Source of the DNA: Spongorhabdus nitratireducens
Lineage (GTDB): Bacteria > Pseudomonadota > Gammaproteobacteria > Pseudomonadales > Endozoicomonadaceae
Direction of reading: 5' to 3'
Assembly (NCBI GenBank): GCA_947387575.1
Contig: CANDOC010000004.1
Coordinates: 124,001-188,000 of the forward strand
DNA length: 64,000 bases
Part shown: positions 1 to 8,828 of the stretch, piece after piece
How the letters are laid out: every line of letters starts with the position of its first letter
Numbering within the stretch: the first letter of the stretch is position 1
Program-made: the position numbers and the translations under genes
Notes under the pieces: generated by a model
The model's database searches: none
Seen by the model: only the letters and a program-made list of their open reading frames with translations
Told to the model about the DNA's origin: nothing

Positions 1-1
1 G

Positions 2-2578
2 GCCGATGTTGCCCGTCGGGTTGGAGCATCCTCTCTGATTGAAGCTGGTGGCGAACTGTTTGATAAAGACGGAACCCTGACGATCAAGGCCGACCGTCAG
101 CGTTATCGAAGCCGGGAGTTCGAGCAAATTCTGCTACGCGAAACAGCAGACGGCCAGCGCCTGACACTGGGTGATGTGGCTACGGTAAAAGATGGCTATG
201 AACAGTCAGCAGTGATCTCGCGCTTTAACGGCAAGCCGGCGATTATGCTGGATATTAAAATGTATGGCAGCTCCGATATCATGGAGATATCCGAGCAGGT
301 GCAGCTGGAAACTGCACGCTATATGAGTCACATGCCGGATAATCTGCAGCTGGAAGTATGGAATGATCGCAGTACCTATATCACCAATCGACTGGGGTTG
401 CTGCTGAAAAACAGTCTGACCGGTATTCTGCTGGTCATGCTGATGCTGGCACTGTTTCTGAATGTGCGGGTAGCTTTCTGGGTGGGCTGTGGCCTGCCGG
501 TTATTTTTGCCGGTGCACTGCTGCTGATGAACCCGATGCTGTTTGATATGACCATCAACGAGCTGACTACATTTGGCTTTATTATCGCACTGGGTATTGT
601 GGTCGATGATGCTGTAGTGGTTGGTGAAAGTGTCTATACCGAGCGGGAGCAACGGGGAGCAACCCTGCATTCCACTATTCGCGGTGCCCAGCGGGTAACA
701 CTACCGACGGTGTTCGGGGTGTTGACTACTGTTGTCGCCTTTATGTCGCTGGTGCTGGTGGAAGGAGAACTGGGTAAAATCTTCAGCTTCTTTGCCTATG
801 CTGCAGCTTTCTGTCTGATGTTTTCTCTGGTTGAATCGAAACTGATTCTGCCGGCACACCTGGCGCATCTGAAAATGACCACCGGGCCTTCTTCTAACCC
901 GATAGTTAATGGTTGGCGCTGGTTGCAGGGTCAGGTAAGTGCTGGTCTGGGCTACTTTACCCGAAAGATTTATCGTCCCTTTTTGCATCTGGCCCTGAGA
1001 TATCGCTATGCAGTACTACTGCTGGCAGTGACCCTGTTTATTCTGGTGATGGGATTACTGTTATCCGGCAAAGTCAGATCGTCTTTCTTTCCGGATGTGC
1101 CCAGTGACTTTATTCAGGTTGAGATGACGTTTGAAGACCAGGCGGGATATGGCCTGATTCAGCGCCAAGCCATTGAAGTCGAGCAGGTTGCTCAGGCTAT
1201 GAACCAGCAGCTGCAAGCCAAATACAAGCTGGCTTCCGAACCCGTGCCCCAGATTATGGTGCTGACAGACAAGTCCAGCGCAACCCTGATTGCCGGACTG
1301 TCGCCACGAACCGAGCGGCCTTTCAGCACCCAGGATATGGCTGATATGTGGCAGCAGGGGATTGGCGGTCTTGAAGGTGTCAGAAAGCTGGAGTTTATTA
1401 CTTCCTGGGCCGGAGCGGCTGATATCAGTATCGAGCTGCGCTCGCAGAATCCGGAAACCCTTAAACTGGCCAGTGCCAGAGTCAGACAGGCATTGGCACA
1501 GTATCGTGGCGTATCGGGTATCCAGAACAGTATGAAAGCCGGACAGAGCCAGATTGATCTGGTGCTGAAACCGGAAGGCGAGGCAATGGGCCTGACCATG
1601 TCGATGCTGGCCGAGCAGATCCGGTATGCCTATCAGGGCTATGAAGTGCAGCGAATCCAGCGAGGACGTGATGAGGTCAAGGTCAAGGTTCGTTATCCGG
1701 ATGAGCAGCGTCGTTCAATTGATGATCTGAACCGGGCCCGAATCCGTACTGCAGATGGTCGTGTAGTGCCACTGTCTACCGTGGCTGATATCAGTGCCCG
1801 TTATGTGGCCACCGAGATTGAACGTATCGATCGCAGCCGGGTAGCGATTATCACCGCGGACCTGGATAAAACCATTGTATCGTCGTCTGAAATTCTGGCG
1901 GCAATGGATACCCAGCTATTTGATCAGCTGAAGCGGGACTATACCGATCTTTCCATTCACCTGGGCGGTGAGGCGCAGGAACAGCAGGAAACTACCAACT
2001 CGCTGAAAGGTGCATTTCTGGTAGCGCTGGTGGCGATCTATGCACTGCTGGCGATTCCGCTCAAGTCCTATGTGCAGCCGGTACTGATTATGATGGCGAT
2101 ACCTTTTGGTATTATCGGTGCCCTGTTGGGACACTGGCTGCATGGTATTCCGCTGAGCGTGTTGTCGATCTTCGGTATTCTTGCCCTGTCGGGTGTTGTT
2201 GTGAACGACAGTCTGCTGCTGATCAGTCGTTACAATGAGCTGCGGGAAACCGGAAAACCGGTCTGGCTGGCATTGGTAGAATCCGGATGCAGTCGAATGC
2301 GGGCGATTATTCTGACCTCTGTAACCACTTATGTCGGACTGGTGCCACTGATCTGGGAAACTTCCGAAAATGCCCAGTTCCTGATTCCAGCTGCGGTGGC
2401 GATGGGATACGGCATTCTGTTTGCCACCATGATTACCCTGGTACTGATTCCGGTACTGGTGATGATCAGTGATGATCTGAACCTGGCCCGCTGGTTGCGA
2501 AAGCGCAATGCAGTAAAGCATTCGCCTGCCACCCATACACCTGTCACCCTTTCACCTGCTACTGCGGACAAGAGTTAA
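2..2578 (+). CDS. RND-family efflux transporter permease subunit (5' truncated by window edge)
   Basis: The reading frame is open from base 2, so the gene starts upstream of the window and about 858 codons are visible. The protein is an inner-membrane proton-driven pump of the AcrB/HAE1 class, which works with a periplasmic adaptor and an outer-membrane channel. Visible features are a porter-domain tail, a block of transmembrane helices with the conserved GIVVDDAVVVGE motif (the Asp pair is encoded near 603-608), a second large periplasmic domain around 1080-1980, and a final helix block ending near 2480. The GTG near 176 is internal. The stop codon overlaps the ATG of the response regulator by one base (TAATG), so translation of the two is probably coupled and the regulator very likely controls its own pump. 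The substrate cannot be told from the sequence. Confidence 0.93.
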   Translation, partial: ADVARRVGASSLIEAGGELFDKDGTLTIKADRQRYRSREFEQILLRETADGQRLTLGDVATVKDGYEQSAVISRFNGKPAIMLDIKMYGSSDIMEISEQVQLETARYMSHMPDNLQLEVWNDRSTYITNRLGLLLKNSLTGILLVMLMLALFLNVRVAFWVGCGLPVIFAGALLLMNPMLFDMTINELTTFGFIIALGIVVDDAVVVGESVYTEREQRGATLHSTIRGAQRVTLPTVFGVLTTVVAFMSLVLVEGELGKIFSFFAYAAAFCLMFSLVESKLILPAHLAHLKMTTGPSSNPIVNGWRWLQGQVSAGLGYFTRKIYRPFLHLALRYRYAVLLLAVTLFILVMGLLLSGKVRSSFFPDVPSDFIQVEMTFEDQAGYGLIQRQAIEVEQVAQAMNQQLQAKYKLASEPVPQIMVLTDKSSATLIAGLSPRTERPFSTQDMADMWQQGIGGLEGVRKLEFITSWAGAADISIELRSQNPETLKLASARVRQALAQYRGVSGIQNSMKAGQSQIDLVLKPEGEAMGLTMSMLAEQIRYAYQGYEVQRIQRGRDEVKVKVRYPDEQRRSIDDLNRARIRTADGRVVPLSTVADISARYVATEIERIDRSRVAIITADLDKTIVSSSEILAAMDTQLFDQLKRDYTDLSIHLGGEAQEQQETTNSLKGAFLVALVAIYALLAIPLKSYVQPVLIMMAIPFGIIGALLGHWLHGIPLSVLSIFGILALSGVVVNDSLLLISRYNELRETGKPVWLALVESGCSRMRAIILTSVTTYVGLVPLIWETSENAQFLIPAAVAMGYGILFATMITLVLIPVLVMISDDLNLARWLRKRNAVKHSPATHTPVTLSPATADKS

Positions 2579-3255
2579 TGAGCAGTTTACCGATACAGTC
2601 GTTGCTGGTTGAAGATGATCGCGATCTGGCAGCCTCTGTTGCAGACTACCTGTCACTGGAAAATATTGCGGTTGACCATGCCTACAATGGACAGGCCGGA
2701 CTGACACTGGCAACCGAAAACGACTATGACATTATTCTGCTGGATCTGATGCTGCCGCGGATGGATGGGCTGGAAATGTGCAATCGGTTACGGCAGGCCG
2801 GTGTAGATACTCCGGTATTGATGCTGACCGCACGGGATACCCTGGATGATAAAATTGCCGGCTTTCGGGCCGGTTCGGATGACTATCTGGTCAAACCGTT
2901 TGCCATGGAAGAGCTGTTGATGCGGGTGCTGGCCCAGACCCGGCGCCGCAGCAGCCAGGCACGCAAGTTGAGTGTGGACGATCTGGAGCTGGAGCTGGAT
3001 TCCCGTACAGCGACGCGCGCCGGGCACAACCTAAAGCTGACGCCCAGCGGCTGGACGCTGCTGGAAACCTTGATGCGGGCAAGCCCGGGTGTTGTGACCC
3101 GGACCCAGCTGGAGCAGGCGTTGTGGCCTGATATGGCACCGGATACCAACAGTTTGAAAGTGCATCTGTATAACCTGCGCCGCCAGGTGGATAAACCTTT
3201 CGAATACCCTCTTATTCATACCGTTTCGGGGCAGGGCTTTGTACTTAGAAAATAA
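2578..3255 (+). CDS. OmpR/PhoB-family response regulator
   Basis: This is a two-component DNA-binding regulator of 225 residues. The receiver domain (about 8-120) has the acidic pair Asp13/Asp14, phosphoacceptor Asp56 in LLDLMLP, Thr84 and Lys106 (YLVKPF). The C-terminal winged helix (about 130-223) ends with the typical VSGQGFVLRK hairpin. It overlaps the RND pump gene by one base and lies just upstream of a histidine kinase, so pump, regulator and kinase form one unit. Likely targets are its own operon and the neighbouring mipA gene, whose promoter has 11-bp direct repeats of the OmpR/PmrA spacing. The signal is unknown. Confidence 0.95.
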   Translation: MSSLPIQSLLVEDDRDLAASVADYLSLENIAVDHAYNGQAGLTLATENDYDIILLDLMLPRMDGLEMCNRLRQAGVDTPVLMLTARDTLDDKIAGFRAGSDDYLVKPFAMEELLMRVLAQTRRRSSQARKLSVDDLELELDSRTATRAGHNLKLTPSGWTLLETLMRASPGVVTRTQLEQALWPDMAPDTNSLKVHLYNLRRQVDKPFEYPLIHTVSGQGFVLRK

Positions 3256-3301
3256 AGTGTACTCAGGAAAGATACTCAGGCAGTGACTGAAAAGGTGAGA
3301 T

Positions 3302-3366
3302 GGCTACTCAAGTAGCCGGGGAAAAATCGGGGAGTGGCCACATGTTTAGTTGTGCACACTCCCCGA
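3302..3366 (+). promoter_or_regulatory. Two inverted repeats between response regulator and kinase
   Basis: The 132-bp gap between the two genes holds two inverted repeats. The first pairs GGCTACT (3302-3308) with AGTAGCC (3311-3317) around a 2-base centre. The second pairs TCGGGGAGTG (3327-3336) with CACTCCCCGA (3357-3366), a perfect 10-bp stem with further pairing inside the loop. Neither is followed by a T-run. They could be an operator or an RNA structure that reduces kinase expression relative to the regulator. The kinase start codon at 3388 lies 21 bases downstream. Confidence 0.5.
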
Positions 3367-3387
3367 ATCAGTTTACAGGGCTCGATT

Positions 3388-4743
3388 ATGAAGTTTTGTT
3401 CAAGGCCCCGTACCATGCGACGGGAGCTGGCAATTTACATTGCGGTGCTGTCTCTGGCGACGGCAGCAGTTTTTACCCAGTTGTTGATGACCTACTTTGA
3501 GCGTGGACTGGAAAATGCCGCCGAATTTATCCTGCTGATGGAAGTGCGCAGGTTTGACCAGAATTATCAGAAGGATCCGAACACACCGCTTCCCTACAGC
3601 CAGACCCTGAAATTCTTTCTGGATGACCCGGCAACGGCTCCGGCCCTGTTGCAAAAGGCAATTCCCTTTTCCGAGCTTGAACCCGGGGAACTGCTTGATG
3701 TTGACTGGGATGAAAATAACATCGGTGAAGAACCCGAGGACTGGGAAGACTGGAAGGGGTATCACTTTTTTACGGCTTACCTGCATATACTGCCCGATGG
3801 TAAAAAACTGTATGCCATTTCTGATCTGGAACCCAGCTTACTGACCCATGAGGAGCAACGGAGGCTTGATACTCTTTATTATCGGGTGTTTGTTTTTGGT
3901 GGTCTGTACCTGCTACTGATGTTGTTGCTTATCGTGTTCTATAACTTCCGGGTCAATCGCCACACCAGCCAGTTGGCAGTATGGGCCGATGGGTTATCAC
4001 TGGATTCTATCGAGAAGAGCCATCCTGATTTTCACTATGCGGAACTCAACGGGATTGCAGATCAGCTGATCGAAGCCTTCAAGCGCATTGCATCGTTACT
4101 TGAGCGTGAGCATCAGTTTTTGCGTCATGCCAGTCATGAACTCAGAACACCAATTGCTGTGATTCGTGCCAATATGGAACTGCTGGAGCGAATGCCTGTG
4201 CCGTCGGTGTTGGAGCGCCCGATCAACAGGGTGCGACGAGCTAACCATGGCATGCTGCAGTTGACTGAAACCTTGCTGTGGCTGAGTCGGGAAAATGCTA
4301 CGGCTCCGATGTTGCGTGAGGTCAGGATTGACAGTCTGCTGGATGAAATCAGTGAAGACCTGCTCTATCTACTGCAGGACAAGCAGATTGAGTTAAAGCG
4401 TGATTATGAGGAAGACATAGCTGCACAGCAGTTACCTGAAACACCGTTGCGGATTGTGCTGGCCAATCTGCTACGCAATGCCTTTCAGTACACCCAGGAA
4501 GGTGATGTGCTACTGCAGGCAAGCAACCAGCGTCTGGTGATTCAGAACCGTGATCTGGGGGAAGATTCAATAAATTCGGATGATAGTTTTGGCTTGGGTT
4601 TAATGCTGGTGCATCAGATCTGCAAACGTTTGAACTGGGATCTGACACTGCAACCGCTGGGTAACGGGATTCGGGCAGAACTGGTACTGCCCGCTCCAGA
4701 ATTACAGGCAGTACCAGCAGGGGAACACAATCAGAAGGTGTAG
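3388..4743 (+). CDS. Sensor histidine kinase, partner of the upstream response regulator
   Basis: This is an inner-membrane sensor kinase of 451 residues. Transmembrane helix 1 lies at about 13-33, a periplasmic sensor region of about 130 residues follows, and helix 2 lies at about 167-187. The H-box HASHELRTP has phosphoacceptor His250. The ATPase domain has an N-box with Asn364 (ANLLRNAF) and a GLGL glycine box near residue 403. I chose the ATG at 3388, which has an AGGG 7-8 bases upstream, over a GTG at 3334 that would place the start inside an inverted repeat. No HAMP domain is obvious. The 3' end overlaps the convergent mipA gene by 13 bases. No known sensor fold was recognised in the periplasmic part. 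Confidence 0.92.
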   Translation: MKFCSRPRTMRRELAIYIAVLSLATAAVFTQLLMTYFERGLENAAEFILLMEVRRFDQNYQKDPNTPLPYSQTLKFFLDDPATAPALLQKAIPFSELEPGELLDVDWDENNIGEEPEDWEDWKGYHFFTAYLHILPDGKKLYAISDLEPSLLTHEEQRRLDTLYYRVFVFGGLYLLLMLLLIVFYNFRVNRHTSQLAVWADGLSLDSIEKSHPDFHYAELNGIADQLIEAFKRIASLLEREHQFLRHASHELRTPIAVIRANMELLERMPVPSVLERPINRVRRANHGMLQLTETLLWLSRENATAPMLREVRIDSLLDEISEDLLYLLQDKQIELKRDYEEDIAAQQLPETPLRIVLANLLRNAFQYTQEGDVLLQASNQRLVIQNRDLGEDSINSDDSFGLGLMLVHQICKRLNWDLTLQPLGNGIRAELVLPAPELQAVPAGEHNQKV

Positions 4744-5501
4744 CTGACAGCAACAAAGCCTGTAGTTGCCCGGTTATCGTCTACGATCGGGCTGTCTTTG
4801 ATTTCCTTGCTGTACCACTCGGAGCCGACAGATGCAGCCAGAGTCCACTGTTCAGACAGCGGGTACTGAGCCATCAGGTTAACACCGTAACGCCAGCTGG
4901 CATCCGCGTCATAAGCCTTGCGATCGGTACGGGCATATTTCTGCTCAACACCGAAGTAGTGGTTGGTCAGCTTGTCACTCATCCAGGTTGCATAGACAGT
5001 CGGCATCAGGCTGACGGTACCGACGTCGAACGGCACACTCCAGTCCAGCTCTACTTCAGTACCCTTGTGCTCGCTGCTGACATCCTGTGCCACGCTGGCG
5101 CCCAGAATACCGAACTCAGTGTAAAGTTCGCCGCCCAGCTTCAGGTTTACACCGCTGTCGACATCCTTCATATCCTTCAGGAACTTGCTGTCTTCACGCT
5201 TGCCATCCAGAGTGTCACCGGCAATGGCCGCATAGAAATTGAAATTATCGTTATCAATAAAGTTGTAGCCCGCTTCCAGACCACTGATATAGAAACCCTT
5301 GTATTCCAGTTCGATTACCGGAATCGCGGTGGTTTCAGAGTCCTGACCTTTATAAATTGAGCTGGAGCTGGCAGCACCCAGACCCAGGCTCAGATTCAGA
5401 TCATCGCTGAGTTCAAATGCAGAAGCGGATGAGGAAGCGGCAGCAATGCTGGCAGCGAGTAACAGGGTTGTTGTTTTGGGGGACCTGGTGATCATGCGCA
5501 C
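4731..5501 (-). CDS. mipA: MipA/OmpV-family outer-membrane protein
   Basis: This is a predicted outer-membrane beta-barrel of 256 residues. A signal peptide (about 1-28, ending SASA) is followed by a mature chain rich in alternating aromatic strands, and it ends in Phe as expected for insertion by the Bam machinery. Family members interact with the lytic transglycosylase MltA or act as porin-like envelope proteins. The gene converges on the histidine kinase with a 13-base overlap. Its upstream region carries three 11-bp tandem repeats (5552-5579), which suggests control by the adjacent two-component system. ATG starts exist at residues 1 and 3, and the first was kept. Confidence 0.9.
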   Translation of the reverse strand: MRMITRSPKTTTLLLAASIAAASSSASAFELSDDLNLSLGLGAASSSSIYKGQDSETTAIPVIELEYKGFYISGLEAGYNFIDNDNFNFYAAIAGDTLDGKREDSKFLKDMKDVDSGVNLKLGGELYTEFGILGASVAQDVSSEHKGTEVELDWSVPFDVGTVSLMPTVYATWMSDKLTNHYFGVEQKYARTDRKAYDADASWRYGVNLMAQYPLSEQWTLAASVGSEWYSKEIKDSPIVDDNRATTGFVAVSYTF

Positions 5502-5551
5502 TCTCTTGTTGCAGTGTGTGAGGATTTTGCACTGATCGTATCGGACGGAGG

Positions 5552-5579
5552 GTAAATGTCGGGTTAAGGTCCTGTTAAT
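5552..5579 (-). promoter_or_regulatory. Tandem 11-bp direct repeats, candidate response-regulator box of mipA
   Basis: On the minus strand the order is ATTAAC-N5-CTTAAC-N5-ATTTAC, three hexamers at an exact 11-bp period. It lies about 50-78 bp upstream of the mipA start. OmpR-family regulators bind head-to-tail on such repeats, and the PmrA consensus is CTTAAK-N5-CTTAAK-like. The regulator encoded at 2578-3255 belongs to this family, so it is the obvious candidate. The repeat is seen directly; its function is inferred. Confidence 0.6.
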
Positions 5580-5597
5580 CCATTGTTATCAATTCTG

Positions 5598-5622
5598 CCG
5601 GACATGTAAAAAACATGCCCGG
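5598..5622 (-). other. Hairpin between DUF805 gene and mipA
   Basis: CCGGACATG (5598-5606) pairs with CATGCCCGG (5614-5622), with one mismatch and a 7-base A-rich loop. It lies just after the DUF805 stop codon on the minus strand. It lacks a T-run in that direction, so it is at best a weak terminator or an RNA 3'-end stabiliser. Confidence 0.4.
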
Positions 5623-5638
5623 TTTGTCTGGCATTATG

Positions 5639-5992
5639 TCAGGCGAGAGCCAGCTTGGGGTAATCCCCGTATTTGTTCTCACCTTCCTTGCTGTCCATAA
5701 CCAGGAATATAAGCAACACAATTGTGCCAATCAGTGGGATGAAACTGATCAAAACCCACCAACCTGAGCGTTCGGTATCGTGCAGTCGTCTAACAGTAAC
5801 CGCGATGCTGGGAATCAGAATCGCAAGGCTGTATACGAGACTGAGAACGCCAGGGCTGCCCAAAAGTCCCTCAACAAAACCGATAGCGAGGGCGATCAGA
5901 AAGTTAATCAGGATAAACATCCAGTATTCTTTTCTTCTGGCCCGGCCACTGAATACTGCATATTGCTTAAGGACTTTTAAATACCATTCCAT
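5639..5992 (-). CDS. DUF805 family small inner-membrane protein
   Basis: The 117-residue protein fits the DUF805 (YhaH-like) family in length and pattern. An N-terminal WYLKVLKQYAVFSGRARRKEYW segment is followed by three to four hydrophobic helices with the conserved VRRLHDTERSGWW loop between them. A charged tail follows a last helix. The molecular function of the family is not established. It is transcribed toward mipA with a 137-bp gap containing a hairpin and the putative mipA promoter, so it is probably a separate unit. The upstream region to 6302 is shared with the divergent Sel1 gene. Confidence 0.88.
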   Translation of the reverse strand: MEWYLKVLKQYAVFSGRARRKEYWMFILINFLIALAIGFVEGLLGSPGVLSLVYSLAILIPSIAVTVRRLHDTERSGWWVLISFIPLIGTIVLLIFLVMDSKEGENKYGDYPKLALA

Positions 5993-6076
5993 TACTTATC
6001 TCCATTTTTATAATGCTCCCCCGATTTAATGATTGTTTTAGCTGCGGAGGATCAGCAGATTTTTCAGGTAGGTGAT

Positions 6077-6139
6077 ATTCCATATTCGATAAAACAAAAT
6101 CACCGTCAGTGTTTTGTTAAATTCTGTCGTATATGGAAT
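6077..6139. repeat. Long interrupted inverted repeat in divergent intergenic region (5993-6302)
   Basis: ATTCCATAT (6077-6085) pairs with ATATGGAAT (6131-6139), and inside it AACAAAA pairs with TTTTGTT. The rest of this 310-bp gap is AT-rich and holds promoters for both divergent genes. I see no coding sequence in it. The repeat might act as an operator or a cruciform-forming element. Confidence 0.4.
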
Positions 6140-6302
6140 GGTGTGTAAATGCTTTTTCAGGAAAATATAAGCTGTATTTTTGAGGTAGTTTGATTTCAAT
6201 TGCTGTGAAAAAACAGCGCCTGGAAATCATCACATCCCTTGTATTGATCGGCTTTTGGTATGCTATTATCGGGATCTAAAAATAACAATATAAAGGATAT
6301 GG

Positions 6303-7970
6303 ATGTTGAATACAGGAAGTGTTGTTGATGTGACCAATGGCTGGCGGCAAAAAGAAAGCATTAATAAGAATGCCTGGCTTGTTTTGTTTTTTCTTTGTCT
6401 TCTATTGATCGTGGGCTGTAGCCAGCAAGCTGAAATTACCAATCCGGAAGAGCAGTATCAATTGGGTGTTGATTATTCCAATGGTATTGGTGTTGAGCAG
6501 TCCGACGAGCTGGCGGCCAAGTGGTTTAAGGCTGCGGCAGAACAGGGCCACACTGAAGCGCAGTACCAGTTGGCAATAGCCTATGATGAAGGTCTTGGCG
6601 TCGAGTTATCCTATGAAGAGTCTGCCAAATGGTATCTGCTGGCGGCAGAAAACGGACATGGAGGCGCACAGTTTAATCTTGCCATGTCTTATGAAGACGG
6701 CCTTGGTGTCGAGCAGTCCTATGAGCAGGCAATCAGGTGGTATCAATTGGCTGCTGCAAATGGAGAAGCTGATGCTTTAAATAATCTGGGCATGCTTTAT
6801 ATGGATGGAAGAGGAGTAACCCAGTCGTTTAAAAAGGCAGCGGAATACTTTAAACATCCGGATCTTTCGAATCATCCGGTTGCTATGACAAATCTGGCGT
6901 CTCTTTATATCAATGGTAATGGTGTCGGGCAGTCTTATCCAAAGGCCATTCGGTTATTGAATAGCGCTATCGCACAGGATGATAAAGGAGCAATGTACCT
7001 GCTCGGTAGTCTGTATGAATATGGTGACGGTGTTGCCCGCTCTCATGATAAGGCGTTCAGGCTCTATCAGCAGGCCGTTGAATCCGGACTGGATGAGGCC
7101 CAGTTCCGTCTTGGAGTGATGTATGAATATGGCAAGGGAACGGAGCTTTCATTAACCCGTGCTGCTGAATGGTATTTAAAAGCGGCAAATCAGGGGCATT
7201 CAAATGCGCAAAAGTTTATAGCTGACTTTTATTTACTGGGTAAGGGCGTGGAAAAGTCTCCTGAACAAGCGCATTTCTGGTATACCAAATCAGCACTTAA
7301 CGGTAATCCGGAAGCCCAGTTTGCGCTGGGTGTGTTGAGTGAAGAAGGTTTGGGGGTTACACAGTCCGCTAAAGTGGCTATGGAGTGGTATCAGAAATCT
7401 GCTGCCCAGGATTATCCGGAGGCTCATTACAATCTCTATCATACTTATCTCGAACGCGGTGCACAGAAGAAGGCGTTCCACTATCTCGAAAGGAGTGCAG
7501 AGCTTGGCTTAAGTGATGCCCAGCGTGATCTCGGAATGCATTACGACCAGAATGGAAACAAAGATCAGGCGGTTTACTGGTATCAGCAGGCTGTTGATCA
7601 GGATGACCCTGTCGCTGCACTGAATCTGGGCCTGATGTATGCAGATGGGGAAGGGGTTCCTCAATCCATGGATAAAGCCTTTTCACTGCTCCAGCGATCG
7701 GCACAGCAAAACTTAAGCGACAGCTATGTCATTCTGGGCATGATGTATGAGAAAGGCTACGGCGTTACACCATCACTTCAAAAAGCTGTTGACTGGTACA
7801 CCAGAGCTGCAGATGAGGGTGATGCTGAAGCCATGGGACTGCTCGGCGTACTTTATCTCAAGGGCACAGGCGTAGAGAAGGATATAGATTACGGGATTAA
7901 TCTGTTGCAGGCATCTGCTTCAGCCGGAGATCCCTATGCTATCGAGGTGCTTGACCGAATAGGGATTTAA
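6303..7970 (+). CDS. Sel1-like repeat lipoprotein
   Basis: This 555-residue protein has a long N-terminal segment, a hydrophobic stretch and a lipobox ending at Cys39 (LLIVGC), so it is a predicted lipoprotein. The rest is a tandem array of about fourteen Sel1 repeats of about 36 residues, each with the A..WY..AA..G.A.A...LG..Y..G.GV pattern, forming an alpha-solenoid scaffold for protein-protein contacts. The start at 6303 follows an AAAGGAT ribosome-binding sequence. The gene stands alone between a divergent DUF805 gene and a convergent efpL. Its partner is unknown. A second Sel1 lipoprotein of different sequence lies in the T6SS locus at 35555-37069. Confidence 0.9.
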   Translation: MLNTGSVVDVTNGWRQKESINKNAWLVLFFLCLLLIVGCSQQAEITNPEEQYQLGVDYSNGIGVEQSDELAAKWFKAAAEQGHTEAQYQLAIAYDEGLGVELSYEESAKWYLLAAENGHGGAQFNLAMSYEDGLGVEQSYEQAIRWYQLAAANGEADALNNLGMLYMDGRGVTQSFKKAAEYFKHPDLSNHPVAMTNLASLYINGNGVGQSYPKAIRLLNSAIAQDDKGAMYLLGSLYEYGDGVARSHDKAFRLYQQAVESGLDEAQFRLGVMYEYGKGTELSLTRAAEWYLKAANQGHSNAQKFIADFYLLGKGVEKSPEQAHFWYTKSALNGNPEAQFALGVLSEEGLGVTQSAKVAMEWYQKSAAQDYPEAHYNLYHTYLERGAQKKAFHYLERSAELGLSDAQRDLGMHYDQNGNKDQAVYWYQQAVDQDDPVAALNLGLMYADGEGVPQSMDKAFSLLQRSAQQNLSDSYVILGMMYEKGYGVTPSLQKAVDWYTRAADEGDAEAMGLLGVLYLKGTGVEKDIDYGINLLQASASAGDPYAIEVLDRIGI

Positions 7971-7977
7971 AAGTGAT

Positions 7978-8017
7978 GAACTATCTCCCACCACTTAAAG
8001 GAGGAGGAAGATAGTTC
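7978..8017. terminator. Hairpin between convergent Sel1 gene and efpL
   Basis: GAACTATCT (7978-7986) pairs perfectly with AGATAGTTC (8009-8017), with further C/G pairing in the loop. It lies in the 56-bp gap between two converging genes, so it probably ends transcripts from both sides. No strong T-run is present. Confidence 0.5.
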
Positions 8018-8026
8018 GCTGGCTGT

Positions 8027-8593
8027 TTAAGCCCGGGACATAAACTTGCCGGTTTCAGTATTGATCTTGATCTGTTCGCCTTCGGCCAGGTATTCCGGAA
8101 CCTGGACTTCCAGACCGGAAGCCATGCGTGCCGGCTTGGTGCGTGCGGCAGCAGAAGCACCTTTGATAACCGGCGTGGTTTCCATCACGGTCATGACTAC
8201 AGTCTGGGGCAGTTCAATCGCAACCGGGTTGCCGTCAACCAGCAGTGCCATCAGACCTTCCATACCGTCCTGCAGGTAAGGCATCTGGGCTTCCAGTGCA
8301 TCTACATTGAGCATGTACTGGCTGTAATCTTCCAGATCCATAAAGGTGATCATGTCGCCTTCGCGGTACAGCATGGAAGCCTGACGGCGCTGCAGGTCAA
8401 CATCGGTGAACTGGTCATCACCCTTGTAGCTGCCTTCCAGTTTCTGGCCGCCAGGAATCTGGTTGAAACGGATCTTGTACAGGGTGGAAGCACCGCGGGA
8501 AGAAGGGCTCTGGGCTTCTACCGTACGGGCCATGTAGAGCTTGTTGTTGATTTCAACAATGTTTCCTTTCTTGATCTCGCGAGCGTAAGGCAT
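8027..8593 (-). CDS. efpL: Elongation factor P-like protein EfpL (YeiP)
   Basis: The 188-residue cytoplasmic protein matches YeiP along its length. It has an N-terminal KOW-like domain beginning MPYAREIKKG, the loop QSPSSRGAST, a central OB domain, and a C-terminal OB domain with the EFP signature KGASAAARTKPA. EfpL binds the ribosome and relieves stalling at difficult, proline-containing motifs. The arginine in the SPSSRG loop replaces the modified lysine or arginine site of canonical EF-P, as in E. coli EfpL. It is a single-gene unit facing the Sel1 gene, and an AGGATTCG sequence lies upstream of the start. Confidence 0.94.
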   Translation of the reverse strand: MPYAREIKKGNIVEINNKLYMARTVEAQSPSSRGASTLYKIRFNQIPGGQKLEGSYKGDDQFTDVDLQRRQASMLYREGDMITFMDLEDYSQYMLNVDALEAQMPYLQDGMEGLMALLVDGNPVAIELPQTVVMTVMETTPVIKGASAAARTKPARMASGLEVQVPEYLAEGEQIKINTETGKFMSRA

Positions 8594-8828
8594 GGTGACT
8601 TCGAATCCTTCTGGTTCAAAATGGGCCAGGGAGCGTTCTCAATTAAACAGTGAGCAACGCTCCCTATAAAATATGATGGCGGATTTTAGGCCAAAGCCGG
8701 GTTCAGGGATACTCGGAATAGTGCGCAGTTATGGATTAGCGCTACAGAGCGATTGACCTTTACTGCCGAATCTCTCAGCATGAAATGTCCCTTCTGATAA
8801 CAATGATAACTACCGGATACCTGCCGCG

